In this document: one piece after another, positions 8,856 through 17,013 of the stretch
Layout of the letters: every line of letters starts with the position of its first letter
Position numbering within the stretch: the first letter of the stretch is position 1
Source: Frigoribacterium sp. MEB024
GTDB taxonomy: Bacteria; Actinomycetota; Actinomycetes; Actinomycetales; Microbacteriaceae
Assembly: GCF_000878135.1 (NCBI RefSeq)
Contig: NZ_JXQZ01000023.1
Coordinates: forward strand, 28,981 to 92,980
DNA length: 64,000 nucleotides
Direction of reading: 5' to 3'
The notes under the pieces: generated by a model
The model's input: the letters and a program-made list of their open reading frames with translations, nothing else
The model's database searches: none
Told to the model about the DNA's origin: nothing
Program-made: the position numbers and the translations under genes

Positions 8856-11411
8856 GTGCCTGTTTCCACGTCGAGCGTCGTCTCGGTCGTCATCGTCAAT
8901 TTCCGCGGTACGGACGACACGCTCGAATGCGTTGCACGTCTCAACGAGGTGGACTGGCCGAAGGACCAGCTCGAGATCGTGGTGGTCGAGAACGGCTCGG
9001 GCGACGACAGCCGTCAACGCCTCGAGGCCGAGCTCGGCGGCCGGAGCAACGTCACGATCGTGGTGTCGAAGGACAACCTCGGGTTCACGGGCGGCAGCAA
9101 CCTGGGCGCCAAGAAAGCCAAGGGCGAGTTCGTCGCGTTCTTGAACAACGACGCCAAACCGCACCCGGGCTGGGTCCGAGAGGCGCTCGACCAGTTCAAC
9201 GTGAGCCCCCGCGTGGCAGCGGTCGGCAGCAAGGTCCTCGACTGGGACGGCAAGGCGATCGACTTCGTCCAGGGCAGCCTCACGTGGTTCGGCATGGGGT
9301 ACAAGGACCGCGTCACCGAGGTCGACGACGGGTCGTTCGACACACCCAAGGACCTCCTCTTCGGCACCGGCTCCGCCCTCTTCGTCCGCAAGGCCGTCTT
9401 CGAGCAGGTGGGCGGCTTCGACGAGAAGCTCTTCATGTTCTACGACGACGTCGATCTCGGGTGGCGCCTCAACATCCTCGGATATCGCGTCCGCTTCGCC
9501 CCCTCGTCGATCGTCTTCCACAAGCACCACGGTTCGATGAAGAGCTTCGGCGAACACCGCGAGATGTACCTGCTCGAGCGCAACGCGTTGATGTTGCTCT
9601 TCAAGAACCTGTCCGACGAGAGCCTGGCCAAGTTCTTGCCGGGAGCGCTCGCCCTGCTCGCACGACGGGCGGTGGCGAAGAGCGGCCTCGACTCCGAGAT
9701 GTTCGACATCCGCCGGTTCGTGGGCGCCCCGGACGAGTTCGACCGAGACACTCCCGTGTCGAAGGACACCATGGCCGGCCTGTTCGCACTCGACCAGTTC
9801 GTCGCCGAACTCCCCGAGCTCCAGGCCGCGAGGGACGATCTCCAGGCTCGCCGCACGAAGACGGACGCCGACGTCTTCCGCCTCTTCGGCGACATCTTCA
9901 AGCCTCTCTTCGGTGACCCTTATTACCTCGAGGGATTCCGATCGATCGTCGATGCCTTCGACATCCGGGAGCACACCCAGCGGACCAAGGTGCTGGTCAT
10001 CACGGGTGACGCGATCGGCGAGAAGATGGCCGGCCCGGCCATGCGCGCCTGGAAGATCAGCGAAGCCCTCTCTGAGCACAGCGACGTCCGGCTCCTCACC
10101 TGGAACGTCGCCGCTCGCAAGTCGGACCGCTTCGAGGTGAGCCGGGTGCGCCTCCAGAACGAGCACGAGATGAAGGCCCACGAAGAGTGGGCTGACGTGA
10201 TCGTGTTCCAGGGTCACGCCCTCCATCACTTCACGACCCTCAAGAAGTCGCACAAGATCATGGTCGCCGACCTCTACGACCCCATGCACCTCGAACAGCT
10301 CGAACAGGGTCGCGAGTGGGGGCTGGCCCAGTGGAAGAACCAGGTCGCCTCGGCGACCGACGTGCTCAACGAGCAACTCCTGCGAGCAGACTTCTTCCTC
10401 TGCGCCTCCGAACGCCAGCGTCTCTTCTGGCTCGGCCAACTCGCCGGCCTCGGGCGCATCAATCCGGAGAACTACGCCGCGGACGAGAACCTCGAGAAGC
10501 TGATCGCCATCGCCCCGTTCGGCATGGATTCCACTCCTCCGGCGCACACCCGCAAGGCGATCCGAGGCGTGGTCCCCGGCATCGGCGAGGACGACAAGGT
10601 GGTCATCTGGGGAGGTGGGATCTACAACTGGTTCGACACCCTCACCCTGATCCGCGCGATCGCGGTCTTGGCCGAACGACGCCCCGACGTGCGACTCTTC
10701 TTCCTCGGTGTGGCCCACCCGAATCCGGACGTCCCCGAGATGGCCATCGTCGCCCGCACGCGCGAGCTCGCGGCGGAGCTCGGCGTCGCCGGCAAGAACG
10801 TCTTCTTCAACGAACAGTGGGTCGCACTCGACGACCGGTCGAATTACCTCCTCGAAGCGGATGCCGGTGTCAGCACCCACTACGACCACATCGAGACGAC
10901 TTTCTCCTTCCGGACGCGCATCCTCGACTACATGTGGGCCAACCTGCCCATCGTGACGACTCGTGGGGACAGTTTCGGAGACCTCGTAGGAGCCGAGGGC
11001 ATGGGCGTGGCCGTGCCCGAGCGCGACGTCGACGCCCTGGCCGATGCCCTCGAGGCCGTGCTCTACGACCCCGAGGTGCGGGCCGACACACGCGCCGCCG
11101 TGTCACGGGTGCGCGAGGACTTCACATGGGAGAAAGCCCTCGAACCGCTCGTCGAGTTCTGCCGCGACCCTCAGGTCGCCGCGGATCGCGCGCTGGAGAG
11201 CACCCCGGTCACCACGGTCAGAGCGCTCCGGGGCAAGGTGGCGCGGTCGAGCGAGGAGAAGTTCCACGAGATCGCCAATCGACGCCACGGAGTCGTTCGT
11301 GACATCGCCCTCGCTCGCCACTACGTGACGGACGGCGGCGGTCTCCAGGTGCTGCGCGACAAGGTCCAGAACCGTCTCGCCACCATGCGAGCCAGCAGAT
11401 ACGGCAAATAG
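8856..11411 (+). CDS. Two-domain glycosyltransferase (GT2 fused to GT4-like)
   Basis: An 851-residue protein with two transferase modules. Residues about 8-260 are a GT2 domain (SVVIVNFRGTDDT, FLNNDAKPHPGW, and GGFDEKLFMFYDDVDLGWRL). A helical linker follows, and from about residue 377 (TKVLVITGDAIGEKMAGPAMRAW) a GT-B fold runs to about residue 780 with FFLGVAHPNP, STHYDHIETTFSFRTRILDYMWANLP and a C-terminal basic tail. Such fusions can add two different sugars to one acceptor in sequence. GTG at 8856 follows a TTGGAG ribosome site. It sits just upstream of the wzm/wzt exporter, consistent with polymer assembly in the cytoplasm. Confidence 0.85.
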   Translation: MPVSTSSVVSVVIVNFRGTDDTLECVARLNEVDWPKDQLEIVVVENGSGDDSRQRLEAELGGRSNVTIVVSKDNLGFTGGSNLGAKKAKGEFVAFLNNDAKPHPGWVREALDQFNVSPRVAAVGSKVLDWDGKAIDFVQGSLTWFGMGYKDRVTEVDDGSFDTPKDLLFGTGSALFVRKAVFEQVGGFDEKLFMFYDDVDLGWRLNILGYRVRFAPSSIVFHKHHGSMKSFGEHREMYLLERNALMLLFKNLSDESLAKFLPGALALLARRAVAKSGLDSEMFDIRRFVGAPDEFDRDTPVSKDTMAGLFALDQFVAELPELQAARDDLQARRTKTDADVFRLFGDIFKPLFGDPYYLEGFRSIVDAFDIREHTQRTKVLVITGDAIGEKMAGPAMRAWKISEALSEHSDVRLLTWNVAARKSDRFEVSRVRLQNEHEMKAHEEWADVIVFQGHALHHFTTLKKSHKIMVADLYDPMHLEQLEQGREWGLAQWKNQVASATDVLNEQLLRADFFLCASERQRLFWLGQLAGLGRINPENYAADENLEKLIAIAPFGMDSTPPAHTRKAIRGVVPGIGEDDKVVIWGGGIYNWFDTLTLIRAIAVLAERRPDVRLFFLGVAHPNPDVPEMAIVARTRELAAELGVAGKNVFFNEQWVALDDRSNYLLEADAGVSTHYDHIETTFSFRTRILDYMWANLPIVTTRGDSFGDLVGAEGMGVAVPERDVDALADALEAVLYDPEVRADTRAAVSRVREDFTWEKALEPLVEFCRDPQVAADRALESTPVTTVRALRGKVARSSEEKFHEIANRRHGVVRDIALARHYVTDGGGLQVLRDKVQNRLATMRASRYGK

Positions 11412-11452
11412 CCGTCATCCCGGACTGGACCGGTCCGCACAGGTCGACCGGA

Positions 11453-11458
11453 TATAGT
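11453..11458 (+). promoter_or_regulatory. Candidate -10 box for wzm-wzt
   Basis: TATAGT lies in the 80-base gap after the GT2-GT4 gene, 33 bases before the wzm ATG. It is identical to the hexamer at 8794. Confidence 0.4.
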
Positions 11459-11491
11459 GCTTCAGTTTTGACCACGAAGGGGTCCACGCCC

Positions 11492-12418
11492 ATGACCACC
11501 ACGACACCGAGCACGACCTCGGGGGAACGCTTCCAGCGTCTCGCGACAGAGCCCATGGTCGTCGCAGGCCAGCCCTCCAAGGTCTTCAGCGGCACGTTCG
11601 GCATCGTCCGCGAGATCCTCGCGCACCGTCAGCTGCTCGACCTCCTCATCCGCCGTGATCTCAAGTCGCGTTACAAAGACAGCGCCCTGGGGTTCCTCTG
11701 GACCCTCATCCGCCCCATAACGCAGCTCATCATCTACTACGTGGTGCTCGGACAGATCCTCGGAGCAGCCCGCAACATCCCCGAGTTCGCGGTCTACATC
11801 TTCTCGGGTCTGACCATCTACGGTCTGCTGAGCGAGATCATCGCGGGCTCGACGTCGTCCATCGTCAGCAACGGTGGCCTGATCAAGAAGGTCTACACGC
11901 CTCGGGAGATCTACCCTCTGGCGAGCATCGGCTCCGCCCTCTTCAACTTCGGCATCCAGATGGTCGTATTGATCGGTGCCACGATCGTCACCGGGTCGTT
12001 CCCCTGGCACCTCGACGTCCTCTATTTCTTCCCGTCGGTCATCCTCATATTGATCTACGGCACGGCCTTCGGTCTGCTGTTGGCGGCTCTGAACGTCTAT
12101 CTCCGCGACATGCAGTACCTGGTCGAGGTCTTGCTGATGCTCGCCATGTGGGCCTCGCCCATCGTCTACGCGTGGACGATGGTCTCCAATGCGCTGACGG
12201 ACGGGCGTGGGTGGCTGCTCGGTCTCTACACCGACAACCCCGTCACCCTCGCGGTCCTGGGTTTCCACCGCGCCTTCTGGATCGCGGGCGACGAAGCGTC
12301 GTACCCCGAGGACCTCCTTCTGCGCATGGGCATTGCCGCCTTGATCGGACTCGTCCTCCTCTACGCGTTCCACCGTGTCTTCGCCCGGCTGCAGGGCAAC
12401 TTCGCCCAAGAGCTCTAG
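11492..12418 (+). CDS. wzm: ABC-2 type polysaccharide exporter, permease subunit
   Basis: A 308-residue permease with about six membrane helices. The conserved LIRRDLKSRYKDSALGFLWTLIRP at the start of the membrane domain and the ALNVYLRDMQYLVEVLLMLAMWASPIVY region are typical of Wzm/TagG exporters of O-antigen or teichoic-type polymers. ATG at 11492 has an AAGGGG ribosome site; an in-frame TTG at 11468 lies closer to the -10 but is less likely. It is followed 23 bases later by the ATPase gene. It would export a complete undecaprenyl-linked glycan made by the surrounding transferases. Confidence 0.92.
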   Translation: MTTTTPSTTSGERFQRLATEPMVVAGQPSKVFSGTFGIVREILAHRQLLDLLIRRDLKSRYKDSALGFLWTLIRPITQLIIYYVVLGQILGAARNIPEFAVYIFSGLTIYGLLSEIIAGSTSSIVSNGGLIKKVYTPREIYPLASIGSALFNFGIQMVVLIGATIVTGSFPWHLDVLYFFPSVILILIYGTAFGLLLAALNVYLRDMQYLVEVLLMLAMWASPIVYAWTMVSNALTDGRGWLLGLYTDNPVTLAVLGFHRAFWIAGDEASYPEDLLLRMGIAALIGLVLLYAFHRVFARLQGNFAQEL

Positions 12419-12441
12419 AAACGAACGGACATCCCGCTCCA

Positions 12442-13686
12442 ATGAACACGGACCAGCCGTCGCCCCTCCACGCATCAGTCACCTCCCCGACCGACCCGCC
12501 GACCGTCGTGTCGATCGAGAACGTCTCGAAGAAGTTCGTCATCCGGAAGGACAACTCCCTCAAGGAACGCCTCGTCACCCTCGGTCGGGCAGGCCGCCGG
12601 AACAGCGAGGAGTTCTGGGCCCTCAGCGACGTCTCGCTCGAGATCCCCGCTGGCAGCACCATCGGGCTGCTGGGACCGAACGGGTCCGGCAAGAGCACCT
12701 TGTTGAAAGCCATCGGTGGCATCATCGAGCCCACCTCCGGGTCGATCAGACGACGAGGTCGACTGGCGGCCTTGCTCGAGCTCGGAGCAGGCTTCCACCC
12801 CGACCTCACAGGCCGGGAGAACGTCTTCCTCAACGCCTCGATCCTGGGCCTCAGCCAGGCCGAGACGGAGGACAAGTTCGACGACATCCTCACGTTCTCG
12901 GGGATCGGGGACTTCATCGACACCCAGGTCAAGTTCTATTCGTCCGGCATGTACGTCCGCCTGGCCTTCGCCGTGGCGATCCACACCGATCCCGACGTGC
13001 TGTTGGTGGACGAGGTGCTGGCGGTCGGCGACGAGGCCTTCCAGCGGAAGTGTCTCGACAAGATCCGGGAGTTCCAGCAGCAGGGTCGAACGATCATCCT
13101 CGTGAGTCACTCGTTGGGGCAGGTCCAAGAGCTCTGTGATCGTGCCGTCGTCCTTTCCAAGGGCGAGGTGATGTTCCAGGGATCGGCGGCCGACGCCGTC
13201 AAGAACTTCCGAGACATCCTCGAGGGCCGCCGGGTAGCCGAAGCAGAGGCGCAGTCTCCCGACGTCGAAGCGACACCAGGGCACGTCACGGCGACCGAGG
13301 TCCGCGCCGAGGGGCGCGCGCCGGGCGAGGAGTTCCAACCGGGCGACACGCTCGTGGTCCGAATGGAGTTCAGCCACACCACTCCGCTGGAGCGGTGGCA
13401 CTCGGGTTTCAAGATCGAGACCAACCTCGGCACGCAGGTGTACGGCACCGACAGCCGGATGCTCGGACTCGACCACGAGCCCCTGCGCGGAACCGCCGCA
13501 GTCGAATACCGGCTCGACAACATCCAATTCGGTGGAGGCCCCTACTTCGTGCACAGCTTCATGGCCGAGCCGAACGGAGCACACATCGCCATCCAGCGCC
13601 AGGCGGCTCGGTTCGTCATGGCCGACGACGATCACGCCTCGGGCGTGGTGAGGGTCGACGCCACGGTCAGAGCTCTCAGCGCCTGA
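12442..13686 (+). CDS. wzt: ABC exporter ATPase with polymer-recognition C-domain
   Basis: A 414-residue protein. Its ABC domain has Walker A GPNGSGKST near residues 78-86, the signature YSSGMYVRLAFAVAI near 166, and Walker B VLLVDEVLAVGDEAF near 187. Residues from about 275 form a beta-rich Wzt-C domain (FQPGDTLVVRMEFSH through GGGPYFVHSFMAEPNG). In Wzt proteins this extra domain binds the capped end of the polymer and decides which chains are exported. That makes a terminal modification of the glycan likely here. The next glycosyltransferase begins 2 bases after its stop. Confidence 0.93.
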   Translation: MNTDQPSPLHASVTSPTDPPTVVSIENVSKKFVIRKDNSLKERLVTLGRAGRRNSEEFWALSDVSLEIPAGSTIGLLGPNGSGKSTLLKAIGGIIEPTSGSIRRRGRLAALLELGAGFHPDLTGRENVFLNASILGLSQAETEDKFDDILTFSGIGDFIDTQVKFYSSGMYVRLAFAVAIHTDPDVLLVDEVLAVGDEAFQRKCLDKIREFQQQGRTIILVSHSLGQVQELCDRAVVLSKGEVMFQGSAADAVKNFRDILEGRRVAEAEAQSPDVEATPGHVTATEVRAEGRAPGEEFQPGDTLVVRMEFSHTTPLERWHSGFKIETNLGTQVYGTDSRMLGLDHEPLRGTAAVEYRLDNIQFGGGPYFVHSFMAEPNGAHIAIQRQAARFVMADDDHASGVVRVDATVRALSA

Positions 13687-13688
13687 CA

Positions 13689-14840
13689 ATGACGAGCATC
13701 CTCCCCGTCCTCGTCGATGCCACGTCCTTGCCACCGAACAAGGGGGGCGTGGCTCGGTACATCGCGGGGCTTCTCCGGGGCTTGACCGATCTCGGTGTCA
13801 CGGTCAACGTGGTGGTCAAACCGTCGGACCGTGCCTGGCTCCTCGACCAAGCACCTGGTCACCACGTGCTGGAGGCACCGCCGTCGGTGTCGTCACGCCC
13901 GCTGCGACTGCTCTGGGAACAAATCGGTCTTCCGATCCTCGCGAGGCGCCTCAGGGTCGACGTCATCCACTCGCCGCATTACACGTTCCCCTTCTTCGCC
14001 CGACGAAAAGTGGTCGTCACGGTCCATGACGCGACCTTCTTCAGCGCACCCCACGACCACGCCGCAAGCAAGCGCATCTTCTTCTCGACGTGGATCCGCC
14101 TCGGACGTCGATGGGCTGCTGCTTCCATCGCCCCCAGCGCGGCCACGGCGTCCGAGATGACGACGTGGGCGGGAAGGGCTCGTGGGCCGGTCTCCGTAGC
14201 CCATCACGGTGTCGACCCGTCCGTGTTCCGTCAGCCTCTCGACACCGAGGTGGCCTCGTTCGCCGCTGCTCACGGACTCTCGACCGAGGTCGGGTGGTTG
14301 GCCTTCCTCGGCACGGTCGAGCCTCGGAAGAGCGTGCCTGCGCTCGTCGAAGCCCATCGGAGGCTCTCCGCCGCCGACGCATCGACGCCCCCGCTGCTGG
14401 TCGCCGGGGGTCTCGGTTGGGACGAGGACGCACGTCGACTCCTGGAAGCGGCCGGTGACGAGCCGGGGTCGGCCCTTCGTTACGTCGGCTACTTGCCACT
14501 CGCCGAACTTCCGTCCTATCTCGGAGGAGCCACGATCGTCGTGTACCCCAGCACCGGCGAGGGTTTCGGCTTGCCGGTACTCGAGGGCATGTCGTCGGGG
14601 GCCACCGTCCTCACGACCCGTCGGCTGGCCCTGCCCGAGGTCGGAGGCGATGCCGTGAGTTACTGCGAGCCGGACGTCGACGGGATCGAAGGGGGTCTGC
14701 GCGAACTCCTGGCCGACGCAGGCCGGCGTCGTCGACTGGCTGCCGCAGCTCTCACGAGGTCATCCGGGTTCACATGGGAAGCGTGTGCAGTCGTTCATCG
14801 ACGGAGCTGGGCGACGACGGCCGGAAGGCCATCCGTCTGA
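13689..14840 (+). CDS. Family 4 glycosyltransferase
   Basis: A 383-residue GT-B enzyme of the GT4 family. The N-terminus LVDATSLPPNKGGVARYIAGLLRGL contains the glycine-rich acceptor-side loop; the donor side shows FLGTVEPRKS and the E-x7-E region STGEGFGLPVLEGMSSGA. Its arrangement matches mannosyl- or rhamnosyltransferases that extend wall glycans. ATG at 13689 lies 2 bases after the wzt stop, so it is in the exporter operon. Donor and acceptor are not known. Confidence 0.87.
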   Translation: MTSILPVLVDATSLPPNKGGVARYIAGLLRGLTDLGVTVNVVVKPSDRAWLLDQAPGHHVLEAPPSVSSRPLRLLWEQIGLPILARRLRVDVIHSPHYTFPFFARRKVVVTVHDATFFSAPHDHAASKRIFFSTWIRLGRRWAAASIAPSAATASEMTTWAGRARGPVSVAHHGVDPSVFRQPLDTEVASFAAAHGLSTEVGWLAFLGTVEPRKSVPALVEAHRRLSAADASTPPLLVAGGLGWDEDARRLLEAAGDEPGSALRYVGYLPLAELPSYLGGATIVVYPSTGEGFGLPVLEGMSSGATVLTTRRLALPEVGGDAVSYCEPDVDGIEGGLRELLADAGRRRRLAAAALTRSSGFTWEACAVVHRRSWATTAGRPSV

Positions 14841-14963
14841 GTCGGGGGGACGCCCTCGCGTCCATGCCAGACTGTAAGAGGATGCCGAGTTCGCCGGTCG
14901 GCGACCAGTCGTCAGGACGCGCGTCCGGCGGCCCGCCCCGGCCGACCATCACCAGAAGAGATC

Positions 14964-15833
14964 ATGACGAACGAGATTCCGAACCGCCTCGCGCCGACGC
15001 TCGCGGTCGTGACCGTGAGCTACAACTCCGGCCACCACCTCGCCACGTTCCTCGAATCGACGAAGCAGGCGTCCGCACTCGGCGCAGGGGTCCTCGTCGT
15101 CGTAGCCGACAACCAGTCGACAGACGCGGACGCTGCACGTCGGACCACGGAGAGCGCAGGCGCCCGTTTCCTCGATGTCGGTTTCAATGCGGGCTACGGC
15201 ACTGCGGCGAACGCGGCTCTGGCGACCCTCCCCGAGACGGTGCGGTACGTTCTCGTGTCCAACCCCGACGTCGTCCTGTCACCCGGCTCACTCGACGTCC
15301 TCGTCGAGACGGCTCAGTCGAATCCCCGGACCGGCGCCGTCGGGCCCGCCGTTCTGGAACCGGATGGCTCGGTCTACCCGTCGGCTCGAGCCGTTCCCTC
15401 GCTGCGGACCGGGCTCGGGCACGCTCTCTTCGCCAACGTCTGGCCGTCGAACCCTTGGACACAGCGCTACCACCAGGAACATGCCGCGACGGGCACTCGT
15501 GAGGTCGGATGGCTCTCCGGCGCGTGCGTTCTTTTCCCTCGCGATGTCCTCGACGCTCTGGACGGGTTCGATTCCGGCTATTTCATGTACTTCGAAGACG
15601 TCGACCTGGGGTGGAGGATCGGTCGCGCGGGCTACATGAACGTCTACCAACCCTCTGCCGTGGTCACCCATGTCGGAGCCCACGCCACTCGTGATTCCTC
15701 CGATGCGATGCGACGCGAACACCACCGGAGCGCCTACCGGTTCCTCTCGACCAAGTACTCCGCCTGGTGGCTCTGGCCTCTGCGCGTAGCCCTGCGTGCG
15801 GGTCTGAGCATCAGAGCTCGTCTCCACGGCTGA
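14964..15833 (+). CDS. Family 2 glycosyltransferase (WbbL-type)
   Basis: A 289-residue GT2 enzyme: AVVTVSYNSGHHL, VADNQSTD, SNPDVVLSPGS in the donor site, then WLSGACVLFPRDVLDALDG and YFMYFEDVDLGWRIGRAGY. Together these are the hallmark of actinobacterial WbbL-like rhamnosyltransferases, which start arabinogalactan-type or other wall glycans. ATG at 14964 follows an AGAAGAG ribosome site. It is 123 bases from the preceding GT4 gene, a gap with no recognised feature. Rhamnose as the transferred sugar fits the rml genes downstream but is inference. Confidence 0.85.
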   Translation: MTNEIPNRLAPTLAVVTVSYNSGHHLATFLESTKQASALGAGVLVVVADNQSTDADAARRTTESAGARFLDVGFNAGYGTAANAALATLPETVRYVLVSNPDVVLSPGSLDVLVETAQSNPRTGAVGPAVLEPDGSVYPSARAVPSLRTGLGHALFANVWPSNPWTQRYHQEHAATGTREVGWLSGACVLFPRDVLDALDGFDSGYFMYFEDVDLGWRIGRAGYMNVYQPSAVVTHVGAHATRDSSDAMRREHHRSAYRFLSTKYSAWWLWPLRVALRAGLSIRARLHG

Positions 15834-15840
15834 ACGCCCT

Positions 15841-15865
15841 CCCGACCCGACCCGACCCGACCCGA
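15841..15865 (+). repeat. (CCCGA)5 pentanucleotide tandem repeat
   Basis: Five perfect CCCGA units lie in the 44-base gap between two glycosyltransferase genes, ending 3 bases before the GGAGA ribosome site of the second gene. The repeat is outside both coding regions. Confidence 0.9.
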
Positions 15866-15877
15866 CTGGAGAACAAC

Positions 15878-16972
15878 ATGACCCTGGCCGTCACCGCTAT
15901 GGTCCGAGACGAGTCCGACGTCATCCGCCAGTGGGTGGAGTATCACCTCGCCCAGGGGGTCGACGTGATCATCGTGACCGACAACGCCTCCACGGACGGA
16001 ACCGCTGAGATCCTCCAGTCCTTCGCCGAGTCCGGTGTCTTGACCCTCCACCATGATCCAGTCCACCGGAAGCAGCAGGGCACCGTGGTCACCGCCATGG
16101 CAAGGGAAGCTGCGACGGTCCATGGCGCCGACTGGGTCATCAACGCCGATGCCGACGAGTTCCTGATGCCCGTCGATCGGTCTCTCACCCTCGCGGATGT
16201 CTTCTCACGGCTCGACGAAGGGCTCGGTTCGTTCGGTGTTCCCGTCGTGAACATGGTCGGACCCGTCGCCGAGAGCGGCGCCGGCTGGGATCGGCTCGTC
16301 TGGCGTGACCAACGGGACAACGATCAATTGAGGAACGTCGGCGTCCTCGCGCAGCCCACGTCGAACGCCGTCCACGTCGGCCGACCTGACGTCACGGTCG
16401 TCCAGGGCAATCATCTCGTGAGCATCGCGAGCACAGGTTCGCCGCCGGACGCGCTGGCACTCGAGGTGCTCCACCTACCGTGGCGTTCGTGGCACCAGTT
16501 CGAGCACAAGGTCAGCATGGCCGGAGCTGGGTACGAGGCCAATCCCGACCTCCGCCCCAGTCCGAACCACCACGGCATGAGGGACTGGGCCCGTCTCGGC
16601 CAGGGGGTCCTGTTGCCGTTCTACGCCGCTCGCCACATCTCCGCTGACGAGGCCGAAACGGGTCCGTTCACCGAGGACACGAGCCTGCCGGACTTCCTGC
16701 GTCGTCAGGGGATCGCGTTGGGTGAGCCGGATGTCCCCATCCCGGTAGAGAGGGCCGAGGAACTCGCGGGGTGGGGTCGGGCCCAGGTCTGGCTCGAGAA
16801 CGACGTCGCGCGACTGCAGTCCGTCCTGGATCGTCTGGAAGACGAACGCCGTGCCCGAGAGCGGGAACTCATGGACGAAGTCGCGGCTCTGCAACGCGAG
16901 GTCGCGGCGATCACGTCACGCAAGGTCGTCCGCCTGACCGACACCATCGCGAATCGACTCAGACGCGGCTGA
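15878..16972 (+). CDS. Glycosyltransferase family 2 (GT92-like) with C-terminal coiled coil
   Basis: A 364-residue protein. The N-terminus AVTAMVRDESDVIRQWVEYHLAQGVD and VTDNASTDGT are typical of the DUF23/GT92-like branch of GT-A transferases; VINADADEF near residue 88 gives the DXD motif. The C-terminal 60 residues (ENDVARLQSVLDRLEDERRA onward) are charged heptad-like sequence, probably a coiled coil. ATG at 15878 has a GGAGA ribosome site. The gene is last in a rightward run and converges with the next gene. Confidence 0.8.
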   Translation: MTLAVTAMVRDESDVIRQWVEYHLAQGVDVIIVTDNASTDGTAEILQSFAESGVLTLHHDPVHRKQQGTVVTAMAREAATVHGADWVINADADEFLMPVDRSLTLADVFSRLDEGLGSFGVPVVNMVGPVAESGAGWDRLVWRDQRDNDQLRNVGVLAQPTSNAVHVGRPDVTVVQGNHLVSIASTGSPPDALALEVLHLPWRSWHQFEHKVSMAGAGYEANPDLRPSPNHHGMRDWARLGQGVLLPFYAARHISADEAETGPFTEDTSLPDFLRRQGIALGEPDVPIPVERAEELAGWGRAQVWLENDVARLQSVLDRLEDERRARERELMDEVAALQREVAAITSRKVVRLTDTIANRLRRG

Positions 16973-17013
16973 CGGCGACGGTTCGGGTGTTCGACGTCAC
17001 GAAGACCGTCGGG

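Noticed and set aside
11468..11491. TTG at 11468 as the wzm start (leaderless)
   Set aside because: Leaderless starts with TTG are rare, and ATG 11492 has a ribosome site; the extra residues match no family start.
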